Shown: in pieces, positions 54,636 through 63,527 of the stretch
Numbering within the stretch: the first letter of the stretch is position 1
How the letters are laid out: each line of letters begins with the position of its first letter
Assembly (NCBI GenBank): GCA_019116285.1
Contig: DXBX01000033.1
Location: 1 to 64,000 of the forward strand
From: Candidatus Bacteroides merdigallinarum
GTDB taxonomy: Bacteria > Bacteroidota > Bacteroidia > Bacteroidales > Bacteroidaceae
Reading direction: 5' to 3'
Length of the DNA stretch: 64,000 nt
Made by a program: the position numbers and the translations under genes
The notes under the pieces: generated by a model
The model's database searches: none
Told to the model about the DNA's origin: nothing
Seen by the model: the letters and a program-made list of their open reading frames with translations, nothing else

Positions 54636-54714
54636 AAGTCGTTACTCCTCCCTACCTTCTCCCTGTCTATACACAAGGAGTTGGTAGGGAGGAGGTAGAT
54701 AGAAGGAACGACTT
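54636..54714. repeat. Palindromic element with TGTCTATACACA centre, copy 2
   Basis: The left end AAGTCGTTACTCCTCCCTACC-like sequence begins at 54636 and the right end AACGACTT closes at 54714. The central CCCTGTCTATACACAAGGAG is identical to that at 40478-40576, and the flank CCCCAAAGTCG is also shared. It lies between the TonB-type gene and leuS. Confidence 0.8.
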
Positions 54715-54784
54715 ATACCCGAGAAAAGTGAGACTCATAGCGTGCTTCATCCACTGACACTGAAATTATTGCCCTCCTACTATA

Positions 54785-54813
54785 TTGAAATTGAAAATAA
54801 ACACTTAAATTTG
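54785..54813 (+). promoter_or_regulatory. leuS: Promoter of leuS
   Basis: TTG at 54785-54787 and TAAATTTG at 54806-54813, 18 bases apart, fit the Bacteroidetes -33/-7 pattern. The ATG is 52 bases on. Confidence 0.6.
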
Positions 54814-54864
54814 CAGCGTTTATAGTAAAAAATACACTTTCAATCACAATTACAAGATACCACT

Positions 54865-57702
54865 ATGGAATATAATTTCAGGGAAATTGAAAAGAAATGG
54901 CAAAAACGGTGGGTGGACAACCAGACTTACCGCGTGAAGGAAGATGAAAGCAAGCCGAAATATTACGTACTCAACATGTTCCCCTATCCCAGCGGAGCAG
55001 GGCTGCATGTGGGACATCCCTTGGGCTACATCGCTTCGGACATCTATGCCAGGTATAAACGCCTGCAAGGATTCAACGTGCTGAATCCCATGGGATATGA
55101 TGCCTACGGACTTCCCGCCGAGCAATATGCCATTCAGACAGGTCAACACCCTGCGATTACTACCGTCAACAATATCAACCGCTATCGCGAGCAGTTGGAC
55201 AAGATAGGTTTTTCCTTCGACTGGAGCCGCGAGATACGCACCTGCGACCCGGAGTACTACCACTGGACGCAATGGGCTTTCCAGAAAATGTTCAACAGCT
55301 ATTATGACAATGACCTCCAACAGGCACGTCCCATTGAAGAGCTGACACAAAAGCTTGCGGAGACAGGCACAAAGTGCCTCAATGCCGCTTGCTCCGAAGA
55401 ACTTTGTCTGACGGCCGACGAATGGAAGGCCAAGAGCGAGAAGGAGCAGCAAGAAATCCTGATGAACTACCGCATCGCCTACCTGGGCGAGACAATGGTG
55501 AACTGGTGCCCCCAGCTGGGTACAGTACTTGCCAATGACGAGGTGGTGGACGGCGTGAGCGAACGCGGCGGCTATCCCGTGGTGCAGAAGAAGATGCGCC
55601 AATGGTGCCTGCGCGTGTCGGCCTATGCCCAGCGTCTGCTGGACGGATTGGAGACTATCCAATGGACGGATTCCTTGAAGGAAACCCAGCGCAACTGGAT
55701 TGGCCGGAGCGAAGGTGCGGAAGTGAAATTCCATGTCAAAGATAGTGATATCGATTTTATCATCTTTACCACCCGCGCCGATACGATGTTCGGCGTTACC
55801 TTTATGGTATTGGCACCGGAAAGCGAGTTCGTGGAAAAGGTTACCACCCCTGCACAGAAAGCCGAAGTGGAAGCTTACCTCGACCGCACCAAGAAGCGTA
55901 CGGAGCGCGAGCGCATCAGCGACCGTAGCGTGACGGGTGTCTTCACCGGTTCGTATGCCATCAATCCCTTCACAGGTGAGGCCGTGCCTATCTGGGTGAG
56001 CGACTATGTATTGGCCGGATACGGCACGGGTGCCATCATGGCCGTACCTGCGCATGACAGCCGCGACTATGCTTTTGCCAAGCATTTCGGCCTGCCCATC
56101 GTTCCGCTGGTGGAAGGATGCGACGTGAGCGAAGAGAGCTTCGATGCCAAGGAAGGTATCGTATGCAATTCACCCCGACAGGATGCCGTACCCTATTGCG
56201 ACCTGAACTTGAACGGATTGACCATCAAAGAAGCTATCGCCGCTACCAAGAAATACGTCAAAGAGCATAACTTGGGCCGCGTGAAGGTGAACTACCGTCT
56301 GCGCGATGCCATCTTCTCGCGTCAGCGCTATTGGGGCGAACCCTTCCCCGTATATTACAAGGATGGCATGCCCTATATGATTCCCGAAAACTGCCTCCCG
56401 CTGGAGTTGCCCGAGGTGAAGAAGTTCCTCCCCACGGAAACGGGCGAACCTCCCTTGGGACACGCCATCAAGTGGGCTTGGGATACGGCAAATAATTGCG
56501 TAGTAGAAAATGAGAAGATAGACAATGTAACCATCTTCCCGCTCGAACTGAACACCATGCCCGGTTTTGCAGGCTCCAGCGCTTATTACCTGCGCTACAT
56601 GGATCCGCGTAATGACCAAGCCTTGGTGGACAAAAAAGTGGATGAATACTGGCGCAACGTTGACCTCTACGTAGGAGGCACGGAGCACGCCACGGGTCAC
56701 CTCATCTACTCGCGCTTTTGGAATAAATTCCTGCACGACCTGGGTATTTCGGTAGTGGAAGAACCTTTCCAAAAGCTGGTGAACCAAGGCATGATCCAAG
56801 GCCGTAGCAACTTTGTTTATCGCATCAAGGATACCAATACGTTCGTTTCATTGGGATTGAAAGACCAGTATGACACTACCCCACTCCATGTGGATGTGAA
56901 CATCGTGCAAAACGATGTGCTGGATATAGAAGCCTTCAAGAACTGGCGTCCGGAATATAACACGGCTGAGTTTATCCTGGAGGACGGCAAATATGTCTGC
57001 GGATGGGCCGTGGAGAAGATGTCCAAGTCCATGTACAACGTGGTGAATCCCGACATGATTGTGGAGAAATACGGTGCTGATACGCTCCGTATGTACGAGA
57101 TGTTCCTCGGCCCCGTGGAGCAATCCAAGCCTTGGGACACGAACGGTATCGACGGCGTACACCGCTTCCTGAAGAAATTCTGGTCGCTCTTCCATGACCG
57201 TACGGGCAATTGGCAGGTGACAGACGAAGAAGCTACGGCGGAAGAATTGAAATCCCTGCACAAACTCATCAAGAAGGTAACGGGCGACATTGAGACTTTC
57301 TCCTACAACACGTCCGTCAGCGCCTTTATGATCTGTGTCAACGAACTGGCTTCCTTGAAATGTGCCAAGCGCGAGGTGCTCACTCCGTTGGTTATCACCT
57401 TGGCGCCTTTCGCTCCGCACATCTGCGAGGAATTGTGGGAAACGCTGGGTCAGAAAGACTCCGTATGTGATGCCCAATGGCCTGCCTGGAAAGAAGAATA
57501 CCTGGTGGAAAACACGGTGAACTACACCGTATCCTTCAACGGCAAGGCACGCTTCAACCAAGCCTTCCCCGCCGATGCGACTTCCGATGATATCCAGGCT
57601 TCCGTCCTGGCCGACGAACGTTCAGCCAAATGGATGGAAGGCAAGCAGGTGGTCAAAGTCATTGTCGTGCCGAAGAAGATCATCAACATTGTAGTCAAAT
57701 AA
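54865..57702 (+). CDS. leuS: Leucyl-tRNA synthetase
   Basis: A 945-residue class Ia synthetase charging tRNA-Leu. [15 protein letters not shown] holds the HIGH-type motif, [20 protein letters not shown] the conserved core, and [10 protein letters not shown] the KMSKS loop. A CP1 editing domain ([20 protein letters not shown] with the editing-site Thr/Asp stretch) is present, with the leucine-specific C-terminal part. Length is usual for Bacteroidetes, slightly above the E. coli enzyme. It heads a plus-strand run with yitT and rdgB. Confidence 0.97.
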   Translation: MEYNFREIEKKWQKRWVDNQTYRVKEDESKPKYYVLNMFPYPSGAGLHVGHPLGYIASDIYARYKRLQGFNVLNPMGYDAYGLPAEQYAIQTGQHPAITTVNNINRYREQLDKIGFSFDWSREIRTCDPEYYHWTQWAFQKMFNSYYDNDLQQARPIEELTQKLAETGTKCLNAACSEELCLTADEWKAKSEKEQQEILMNYRIAYLGETMVNWCPQLGTVLANDEVVDGVSERGGYPVVQKKMRQWCLRVSAYAQRLLDGLETIQWTDSLKETQRNWIGRSEGAEVKFHVKDSDIDFIIFTTRADTMFGVTFMVLAPESEFVEKVTTPAQKAEVEAYLDRTKKRTERERISDRSVTGVFTGSYAINPFTGEAVPIWVSDYVLAGYGTGAIMAVPAHDSRDYAFAKHFGLPIVPLVEGCDVSEESFDAKEGIVCNSPRQDAVPYCDLNLNGLTIKEAIAATKKYVKEHNLGRVKVNYRLRDAIFSRQRYWGEPFPVYYKDGMPYMIPENCLPLELPEVKKFLPTETGEPPLGHAIKWAWDTANNCVVENEKIDNVTIFPLELNTMPGFAGSSAYYLRYMDPRNDQALVDKKVDEYWRNVDLYVGGTEHATGHLIYSRFWNKFLHDLGISVVEEPFQKLVNQGMIQGRSNFVYRIKDTNTFVSLGLKDQYDTTPLHVDVNIVQNDVLDIEAFKNWRPEYNTAEFILEDGKYVCGWAVEKMSKSMYNVVNPDMIVEKYGADTLRMYEMFLGPVEQSKPWDTNGIDGVHRFLKKFWSLFHDRTGNWQVTDEEATAEELKSLHKLIKKVTGDIETFSYNTSVSAFMICVNELASLKCAKREVLTPLVITLAPFAPHICEELWETLGQKDSVCDAQWPAWKEEYLVENTVNYTVSFNGKARFNQAFPADATSDDIQASVLADERSAKWMEGKQVVKVIVVPKKIINIVVK

Positions 57703-57706
57703 ACAT

Positions 57707-58609
57707 ATGCAATTCAAGAAACCAACAAAAACCGAAATCTTGCGTGAGAGCCGGGACTATCTGATGATAGCCTTGGGTCTCTTCAGCTACGCACTGGCAT
57801 GGGCCGTATTCATGATTCCCTATCAGATTACCACTGGCGGAACCACGGGTATCGGAGCTATCATCTATTATTCGACAGGCTTCCCCATCCAGTACACCTA
57901 CTTCATCATCAATGCGGTGCTGATGACACTGGCCATCAAGGTATTGGGACCTAAATTCAGTATCAAGACCACCTTTGCCATCATTGTATTGACGCTGATG
58001 CTGGAGTTCACCCAGTGGCTGGTGAGAAATCCGGACGGCACCTTCCCGCAACTATTGGGACCCGGACAGGACACAATGGCCTGCCTCATCGGTTCGGTGA
58101 TGTGTGGTGCAGGACTGGGCATCGCCTTCAATTGCGGAGGCAGCACGGGAGGTACGGATATCATTGCCGCCGTAGTGCATAAATACAAAGACGTAGCATT
58201 AGGGCGGATGGTGATGTTGGTGGACTGCTTGATCATCAGTTCCTGTTACTTCGTCTTCCACGACTGGAGACGCGTGATTTTCGGCTTTGTGACACTGTTC
58301 GTGATGGGCTTTGTGATAGACTATATTGTCAACAGTGCGCGCCAATCCGTACAATTTCTTATCTTCAGCCGCAAGTACGAGGAAATTGCCGACCGCATCA
58401 CCCGCGAGACACACCGTGGCGTAACGGTACTGGACGGTACGGGATGGTACAGCAAGGGAGATGTCAAGGTACTGGTGGTATTGGCTTACAAGCGCCAATC
58501 CCACGAAATCTTCCAACTGGTGAAGGATGTAGACCCCAACGCATTTGTCTCGCAAAGTTCGGTTATAGGTGTCTATGGCGAAGGTTTCGACCGACTGAAA
58601 GCAAAGTAA
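57707..58609 (+). CDS. YitT family membrane protein
   Basis: A 300-residue protein with about five N-terminal helices (YLMIALGLFSYALAWAVFMI, ITTGGTTGIGAIIYY, CGGSTGGTDIIA) and a cytosolic C-terminal DUF2179 domain (RGVTVLDGTGWYSKGDVKVL to FVSQSSVIGVYGEGFD). The GGTTGI and GGSTGGTD loops are typical of the YitT/DUF161 family. Function is unknown. It follows leuS by four bases and is transcribed with it. Confidence 0.92.
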   Translation: MQFKKPTKTEILRESRDYLMIALGLFSYALAWAVFMIPYQITTGGTTGIGAIIYYSTGFPIQYTYFIINAVLMTLAIKVLGPKFSIKTTFAIIVLTLMLEFTQWLVRNPDGTFPQLLGPGQDTMACLIGSVMCGAGLGIAFNCGGSTGGTDIIAAVVHKYKDVALGRMVMLVDCLIISSCYFVFHDWRRVIFGFVTLFVMGFVIDYIVNSARQSVQFLIFSRKYEEIADRITRETHRGVTVLDGTGWYSKGDVKVLVVLAYKRQSHEIFQLVKDVDPNAFVSQSSVIGVYGEGFDRLKAK

Positions 58610-58678
58610 TAAAGCAAAGCTCCTTAAGCAAATACCGGGCAAACACATTCAACGGAAACCTATAAGAAGCAGAAAGTT

Positions 58679-59257
58679 ATGAAGAAGTTTGTATTTGCCA
58701 CTAACAATGCCCACAAGCTGGAGGAAGTGAAAGCCATCGTTGGCGAAAAGATAGAAATCCTCAGCTTGAAGGACATCGGCTGTCGAGCCGACATCCCTGA
58801 AACGGCGGATACGCTGGAGGGAAATGCCTTGCAGAAGGCAAGGTTCATTTATGAGACCTATCATCAAGATTGCTTTGCCGATGATACAGGCTTGGAAGTA
58901 GAAGCCTTGAACGGTGCACCGGGTGTTTATTCAGCCCGTTATGCAGGTGATGCACACAATTCTGAGGCCAATATGCGCAAGCTGCTCCAAGACCTGGAAG
59001 ACGTGGAAAACCGCCATGCCCGTTTCCGCACGGTCTTTGCCCTCATCCTGAACGGCAAGGAGCATCTCTTTGAAGGCATCATCAACGGTCAGATTATTAA
59101 GACACGCCGCGGTACGTCGGGCTTCGGCTATGATCCTATCTTCATTCCGGACGGTTATACACAGACCTTTGCCGAGATGGGCGACGCGCTGAAGAACAAG
59201 ATAAGCCATCGCGCCGTAGGAGCGCAAAAGCTGTGTAAATTTCTCAATACCCTATAA
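58679..59257 (+). CDS. rdgB: dITP/XTP pyrophosphatase (non-canonical purine NTPase)
   Basis: A 192-residue Ham1/RdgB enzyme that hydrolyses dITP, ITP and XTP to monophosphates, keeping damaged purines out of DNA and [18 protein letters not shown] is the substrate-binding start, [25 protein letters not shown] the metal-binding block, and [15 protein letters not shown] and [11 protein letters not shown] the later motifs. It lies 69 bases after yitT and ends before a strong bidirectional hairpin. Confidence 0.96.
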   Translation: MKKFVFATNNAHKLEEVKAIVGEKIEILSLKDIGCRADIPETADTLEGNALQKARFIYETYHQDCFADDTGLEVEALNGAPGVYSARYAGDAHNSEANMRKLLQDLEDVENRHARFRTVFALILNGKEHLFEGIINGQIIKTRRGTSGFGYDPIFIPDGYTQTFAEMGDALKNKISHRAVGAQKLCKFLNTL

Positions 59258-59306
59258 AAAGAAGTATCCGGCTTCTGACAACAGAAACTAGACAAAGGAA
59301 TCAAAA

Positions 59307-59357
59307 AAAGCAAAGAAGATGCATCTTGAATGAGTTCTTCTTTGCTTTCTTTTTTTA
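59307..59357. terminator. Bidirectional intrinsic terminator between rdgB and nadA
   Basis: AAAGCAAAGAAGA (59307-59319) pairs perfectly with TCTTCTTTGCTTT (59336-59348), with A runs on the left and T runs on the right, so it can stop both convergent genes. Confidence 0.85.
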
Positions 59358-59364
59358 TTTCTTC

Positions 59365-60303
59365 TTACAATCCCAACCGTGCTGAAATCTCCAGCATCCT
59401 TTCAATCGGTTTCACTGCACGTACAGCTATCTCAGGATCAACCATAATTTCAGGCGATTCATCACGCAAACAGTCGCGCAGTTTTTCCAAGGTATTCAGA
59501 CGCATATAATTGCATTCATTGCAGGCACAGGTGCTATCGGCAGGCGGAGCAGGAATGAAGGTGGTTTGCGGACACTTTCTACGCATCTCGTGCAGGATAC
59601 CTGCCTCGGTGGCTACAATATAGGTGTTTTCCGGATGTTTCACGGCATATTTCAACAAAGCTGCGGTAGAGCCTACCACATCAGCCAACTTCAGCACAGC
59701 GCCCTTGCATTCGGGGTGGGCGAGAATCAAGGCTTCGGGATGCTCCCGCTTGATATCAACCATCTTTTCCACCGAGAATTGTTCGTGTACATGGCAGGCG
59801 CCGTCCCATAATAACATATTCCGCCCTGTCACACTGTTGATATAACTCCCCAGATTTCTATCCGGCCCAAAAATAATTTTCTCATCTTTGGGGAAGCTTT
59901 CCACGATTTGCCGGGCATTGGTGGAGGTTACCACTACGTCGGTCAGTGCCTTGACGGCCGCCGTGGTGTTGACGTAAGAAATAACCGTATAGCCCGGGTG
60001 CTCTTTGACAAACTGCGCAAATTTATCGGACGGACAACTGTCTGCCAGAGAACAACCGGCGGCCATGTCCGGCACCAGTACCTTCTTCTGCGGACAAAGC
60101 ACTTTGGCTGTTTCACCCATGAAGTGAACACCACACATTACAATAATGTCTGCCTCCGTCTTTGCAGCCCACTGGGCCAGGGCCAGACTATCGCCTACAA
60201 AGTCGGCCACGTCCTGTACTTCGCCGCGCTGGTAATAGTGCCCCAGGATAACGGCATTCTTCTCTCGTTTCAGTTTTTCGATTTCTTCCTTGATGTTAGC
60301 CAT
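59365..60303 (-). CDS. nadA: Quinolinate synthase A
   Basis: A 312-residue NadA, a [4Fe-4S] enzyme that condenses iminoaspartate with dihydroxyacetone phosphate to quinolinate for NAD. AVILGHYYQRGEVQDVADFVGDSL is the phosphate-binding start, MCGVHFMGETAKVL the first Cys ligand region, FGPDRNLGSYI and CHVHEQFS the middle, and CACNECNYMRLN the last Cys ligand. nadB and nadC are not adjacent. It is convergent with rdgB. Its upstream region carries DnaA-box-like sites; no TAnnTTTG promoter was found for it. Confidence 0.95.
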   Translation of the reverse strand: MANIKEEIEKLKREKNAVILGHYYQRGEVQDVADFVGDSLALAQWAAKTEADIIVMCGVHFMGETAKVLCPQKKVLVPDMAAGCSLADSCPSDKFAQFVKEHPGYTVISYVNTTAAVKALTDVVVTSTNARQIVESFPKDEKIIFGPDRNLGSYINSVTGRNMLLWDGACHVHEQFSVEKMVDIKREHPEALILAHPECKGAVLKLADVVGSTAALLKYAVKHPENTYIVATEAGILHEMRRKCPQTTFIPAPPADSTCACNECNYMRLNTLEKLRDCLRDESPEIMVDPEIAVRAVKPIERMLEISARLGL

Positions 60304-60750
60304 AACATATTATAATTATATCTTTTCTTCTTATTAAAAGAAAAACTTATGTTGATGATGATAGGCGGTTAATAGTGTGGATAATTTTTGGAGTCATTTC
60401 TTGCATGGTAAGTTATTGTATCCAGGTTTGAAATTATCCGATAGTTATCAACATCCTGTTTTCGCTATAAAGCCTTGATATTAATAGCTGTTGTCTATCA
60501 TATCCACATAAAATTAACATCCTGTCGATAAGCTGCAAAGTTAATAACTTTCAGGTAATGAACAGTGCGTATAAGGCTGAAAAATCAGTTTATTGTTTGA
60601 TTGTATTTTGAAGCTAACTTTTTTGGCAAGTTCATTCCGATGGTGGTATAACAGGAGTTTTGAAGATTGCAAGAAGAATTTATGAAAATCTTTCCCTTGT
60701 CTATTGACAGGTTTTCCACCGATATTAACCGGGATGTGAACAGAAAGGCG

Positions 60751-60758
60751 TATCTTTG
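60751..60758 (+). promoter_or_regulatory. Promoter -7 element for the TrmH-family gene
   Basis: TATCTTTG on the plus strand, 20 bases before the ATG at 60779. Confidence 0.6.
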
Positions 60759-60778
60759 CACGTATTTCCTACAAAGCT

Positions 60779-61309
60779 ATGCGTAAACTGAAGATAACAG
60801 AGATGAACCGCCTCAGTGCGGAGGAATTCAAGGCGGTGGATAAGCTGCCGTTGGTCGTGGTGCTGGACAATGTGCGCTCGTTGCATAACATTGGTTCGGT
60901 GTTTCGCACTTCGGATGCCTTTCGTGTGGAGTGTATCTACCTCTGTGGCATTACGGCTACGCCTCCTCATCCGGAAATGCACAAGACAGCGTTGGGTGCG
61001 GAATTCACCGTGGATTGGAAATATGTTAATAACGTGGTGGAAGCTGTTGATAACCTCCGTGAAAATGGATATACGGTCTTTTCTGTAGAGCAGGCCGAGG
61101 GTAGTACGATGCTGCAGGATTTGGTGTTGGAGCAGGGGCGTCGTTATGCTGTAGTTTTTGGAAATGAGGTGAAAGGAGTGCAGCAGGAGGCTATCGACCA
61201 TAGTGATGGCTGCATCGAGATTCCTCAATATGGTACCAAACATTCGCTTAATGTATCGGTAACGGCAGGTATTGTCATTTGGGATTTGTTCAAGAAACTC
61301 ACTTTCTGA
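60779..61309 (+). CDS. TrmH/SpoU family RNA methyltransferase
   Basis: A 176-residue SPOUT methyltransferase that puts a methyl group on a ribose 2'-OH of tRNA or rRNA. The knot motifs are VVVLDNVRSLHNIGSVFRTS (motif 1 with the catalytic Arg/Asn), AVVFGNEVKGVQQEAID (motif 2, NExxG) and IPQYGTKHSLNVSVTAGIVI (motif 3, SLNVSxA). The target nucleotide is not clear from sequence. The gene is richer in G and T on the coding strand than genes to its left (61081-61140 has 26 G against 9 C), which matters for the origin idea. It sits between two DnaA-box clusters. Confidence 0.92.
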   Translation: MRKLKITEMNRLSAEEFKAVDKLPLVVVLDNVRSLHNIGSVFRTSDAFRVECIYLCGITATPPHPEMHKTALGAEFTVDWKYVNNVVEAVDNLRENGYTVFSVEQAEGSTMLQDLVLEQGRRYAVVFGNEVKGVQQEAIDHSDGCIEIPQYGTKHSLNVSVTAGIVIWDLFKKLTF

Positions 61310-61847
61310 TTTTTCTTTTGTTTTTTTCTGTTCATTGGCGGGCAGTGTCAGGAGATGTATGGCAATGCCTTGGCTTGTTTTGTGTGCTCCCGGAGGGAGA
61401 AAACGGTTGTTGATAATAGTTTCAACAGTCGGTTGATAAGTTGTTTTCAAGTATAGTTATTAACAATTGGTTGATAAGTTATCAACCGAATTAATTACTT
61501 GTATATAAGTAATATACATTATAATGTTTATCTGTTATTAGTTTTATTTTCCACTATTCGGATTTAGTTAATATGAGAGTGAATAAGTCTTTTGTTCGGA
61601 AAGTCAGGTTTTGTGTGTAGTTTCAAAAGATTTTTAGTAAATCTGTATAAGGAATATACCTCTTTGAAATCAAGAGAGTTAGAAGAATTACCTCGTTTTC
61701 GGGTAATGAGTTGGTAACCGTTCTAATTGCCGTGGTCTACATCGCTTTGCTTGTTTGGGAAACTCTTACGGTACAAAGGTATGAAAAATATTCAGGCTGG
61801 AAAATCATTCCAAAAATTATTTCAGTCTGGATATTTGGCATCCACCC

Positions 61848-63032
61848 TTATGCCGTTTTGGGCTTGAAGCAATTAACGAGCAAGGAAGCCACGGTAAAAG
61901 CTATTCCCGTCCAAACCACACCTGCCCATCCGTAATGTTGCCAAAACAGGCCTGAAACGAATGTACCAGCAGAGCCACCCAAGAAGTAAATGGTCATATA
62001 AACGGTATTGACACGATTGATAGCGGATGCATCAAGGGCGACCACGCTGGTCTGGTTGGACAGATGGATACATTGCATTCCTGCATCAATCAACAGGATA
62101 GCGACTATCATCCATACATAGCTGGCATTCCCCCAAAATGCCAAGAACCATGCAGCCAATACCACACATCCTCCGACAATGGAGAAGAACCTTGCGCCAT
62201 ACTTTTGGATATAGCCGCTGATGAAAACCACCGTGGATGCACCTGCCAATCCGCACAAACCGAGTGCGCCGATAATATCGTCACTCGCAAAGAAAGGCTC
62301 TTGTTTCATCCGGAAAGCAAGGCAACTCCACAATGCGAAGAACGAAGCATAAGCCAATGCTGCCCTCAAAGAAGCGATACGCAAGTATGGGTATTTGTAG
62401 AGCAGGCGCAGCAAGGATTTCATCAATCCTGCATAAGTTTCTTGTGAACGGGCAGACAGCACGGGCAGCATCTTGTAAATCATCAGAAAGCATCCAAGCA
62501 TAAACGCACAAGCGACGAAATAAACGGAACGCCATCCCCAAACATCAGCGAGAAAGCCACTGAATACCCGTGAACCAAGAATGCCTATTAGCAGACAGGA
62601 TTGTATAATCCCCACGTTGCGTACCTTGTGTGCTGGTGCTGAATGGAAAGACACCAACGGGATGAAGAACTGCGGCATAACCGAAGATGCTCCGGCAAGC
62701 AAGGATGCGCCCCACACCCAATAGATGTTAGGGGCAAGTGCTATGGCAAGCAATGCGCACGATGAAATGATATAATTGGTCAATATCAGCTGCTTTCGTG
62801 AAACCAAATCGCCAAGCGGAATGACAAACACAAGTCCGACTACATAACCTATCTGGGTCAATGTCGCAACCATGCTGGCAGAAAAGTCGCTTACCCCAAA
62901 ATCCTTTGCCATGCTGCCCAACAAAGGCTGGTTGTAGTAGCAGTTGGCAACGGAAAGCCCGGTAGCGACTGCCAGCAGAGCCAGCAGAGGTGCCGGAATG
63001 CCGTGGTTTTCTCTCAATTCATATTTCATCAT
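61848..63032 (-). CDS. MFS transporter (drug-efflux type)
   Basis: A 394-residue permease with 12 hydrophobic helices. GLSVANCYYNQPLLGSMAKDF is a strong start for the YnfM/Bcr-like branch. GLVFVIPLGDLVSRKQLIL carries the MFS GxLaDrxGRkxxl-like loop between helices 2 and 3. GSRVFSGFLADVWGWRSVY is the second-half landmark. The substrate is unknown. It lies 12 bases after the SMR gene in the same direction, so the two form an efflux pair. The minus-strand placement and AT-richer composition beside the TrmH gene suggest later arrival. Confidence 0.85.
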   Translation of the reverse strand: MMKYELRENHGIPAPLLALLAVATGLSVANCYYNQPLLGSMAKDFGVSDFSASMVATLTQIGYVVGLVFVIPLGDLVSRKQLILTNYIISSCALLAIALAPNIYWVWGASLLAGASSVMPQFFIPLVSFHSAPAHKVRNVGIIQSCLLIGILGSRVFSGFLADVWGWRSVYFVACAFMLGCFLMIYKMLPVLSARSQETYAGLMKSLLRLLYKYPYLRIASLRAALAYASFFALWSCLAFRMKQEPFFASDDIIGALGLCGLAGASTVVFISGYIQKYGARFFSIVGGCVVLAAWFLAFWGNASYVWMIVAILLIDAGMQCIHLSNQTSVVALDASAINRVNTVYMTIYFLGGSAGTFVSGLFWQHYGWAGVVWTGIAFTVASLLVNCFKPKTA

Positions 63033-63044
63033 TTATTCCTCCTT

Positions 63045-63371
63045 TCAGTATGACACAACTTTCAATCCAATCAAGGAGGCAATGAGCGTGAACAGGAAGA
63101 AAAGCCGTATGGGAGTGGCCGGCTCTTTGAAAACGAATATCCCAATCAAGACCGTGCCGACCGCTCCGATACCCGTCCAAATGGCGTATGCCGTGCCCAA
63201 TGGCAAAGTCTGAACCGCTTTGGCAAGTAATGCCATACTCAATACCGTGGAAGCCAAGAAACCGCTTCCCCACAGATAAAAACCAATACCTGATGCCTCT
63301 CTCGTTTTTCCCAAGCAGAATGTAAGGCTTACCTCAAACAATCCTGCCAAAAATAAAATTATCCAATTCAT
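63045..63371 (-). CDS. Small multidrug resistance (SMR) family protein
   Basis: A 108-residue four-helix SMR protein of the SugE/QacE group. NWIILFLAGLFEVSLTFCLG has the essential Glu in helix 1 (E13). LPLGTAYAIWTGIGAVGTVL is the conserved helix-3 block, and IGIFVFKEPATPIRLFF is the helix-4 turn. These proteins dimerise and export quaternary ammonium or guanidinium-type cations in exchange for protons. It heads the efflux pair with the MFS gene and faces the Crp-type regulator. Confidence 0.9.
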   Translation of the reverse strand: MNWIILFLAGLFEVSLTFCLGKTREASGIGFYLWGSGFLASTVLSMALLAKAVQTLPLGTAYAIWTGIGAVGTVLIGIFVFKEPATPIRLFFLFTLIASLIGLKVVSY

Positions 63372-63396
63372 ACCTATGATTTATTAAATTCGGGTG

Positions 63397-63404
63397 CAAA
63401 AGTA
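63397..63404 (-). promoter_or_regulatory. Promoter -7 element of the efflux pair
   Basis: Minus-strand TACTTTTG, 26 bases before the SMR ATG at 63371. Confidence 0.6.
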
Positions 63405-63430
63405 AGCAAGTAATTTCTAACCGTTTTTTA

Positions 63431-63465
63431 CATTTGGTAAAAACGGCTTTTGCATTTGGCAAAAA
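63431..63465. promoter_or_regulatory. Paired CATTTGGyAAAAA repeats, candidate operator
   Basis: CATTTGGTAAAAA (63431-63443) and CATTTGGCAAAAA (63453-63465) are direct repeats 22 bases apart, two helical turns. They lie between the SMR and Crp promoters, so one protein could control both directions. The adjacent Crp-type regulator is the candidate. Confidence 0.5.
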
Positions 63466-63500
63466 ACAGCTGTTTGTATCTGTTTCTGTGCGTTATTTTA

Positions 63501-63508
63501 TAATTTTG
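63501..63508 (+). promoter_or_regulatory. Promoter -7 element of the Crp-type gene
   Basis: TAATTTTG on the plus strand, 20 bases before the ATG at 63528; matches TAnnTTTG. Confidence 0.5.
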
Positions 63509-63527
63509 TACCACAACAAAATGACTT

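Larger units (their letters stand above)
60376..61487. other. Candidate replication origin region (DnaA-box cluster)
   Basis: Both gaps around the TrmH gene carry DnaA-box-like 9-mers. Left (gap 60304-60778): TGTGGATAA at 60376 (exact TTATCCACA, reverse), TTATCAACA at 60445, ATATCCACA at 60500 and TGTCGATAA at 60523. Right (gap 61310-61847): TGTTGATAA at 61408, GGTTGATAA at 61431, TTATTAACA at 61457, and the palindrome GGTTGATAAGTTATCAACC at 61469-61487. A very AT-rich stretch follows (about 61490-61560), as expected for an unwinding element. The right gap also has an open frame of unknown nature at 61651-61935. No dnaA gene lies in the window, and origin function is inferred. Confidence 0.5.

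Noticed and set aside
54850-56085. 411-codon minus-strand frame
   Set aside because: Antisense to leuS.
60725-61450. 241-codon minus-strand frame across the TrmH gene and its flanks
   Set aside because: The opposite strand carries all SPOUT motifs; this frame has none and crosses the box clusters.
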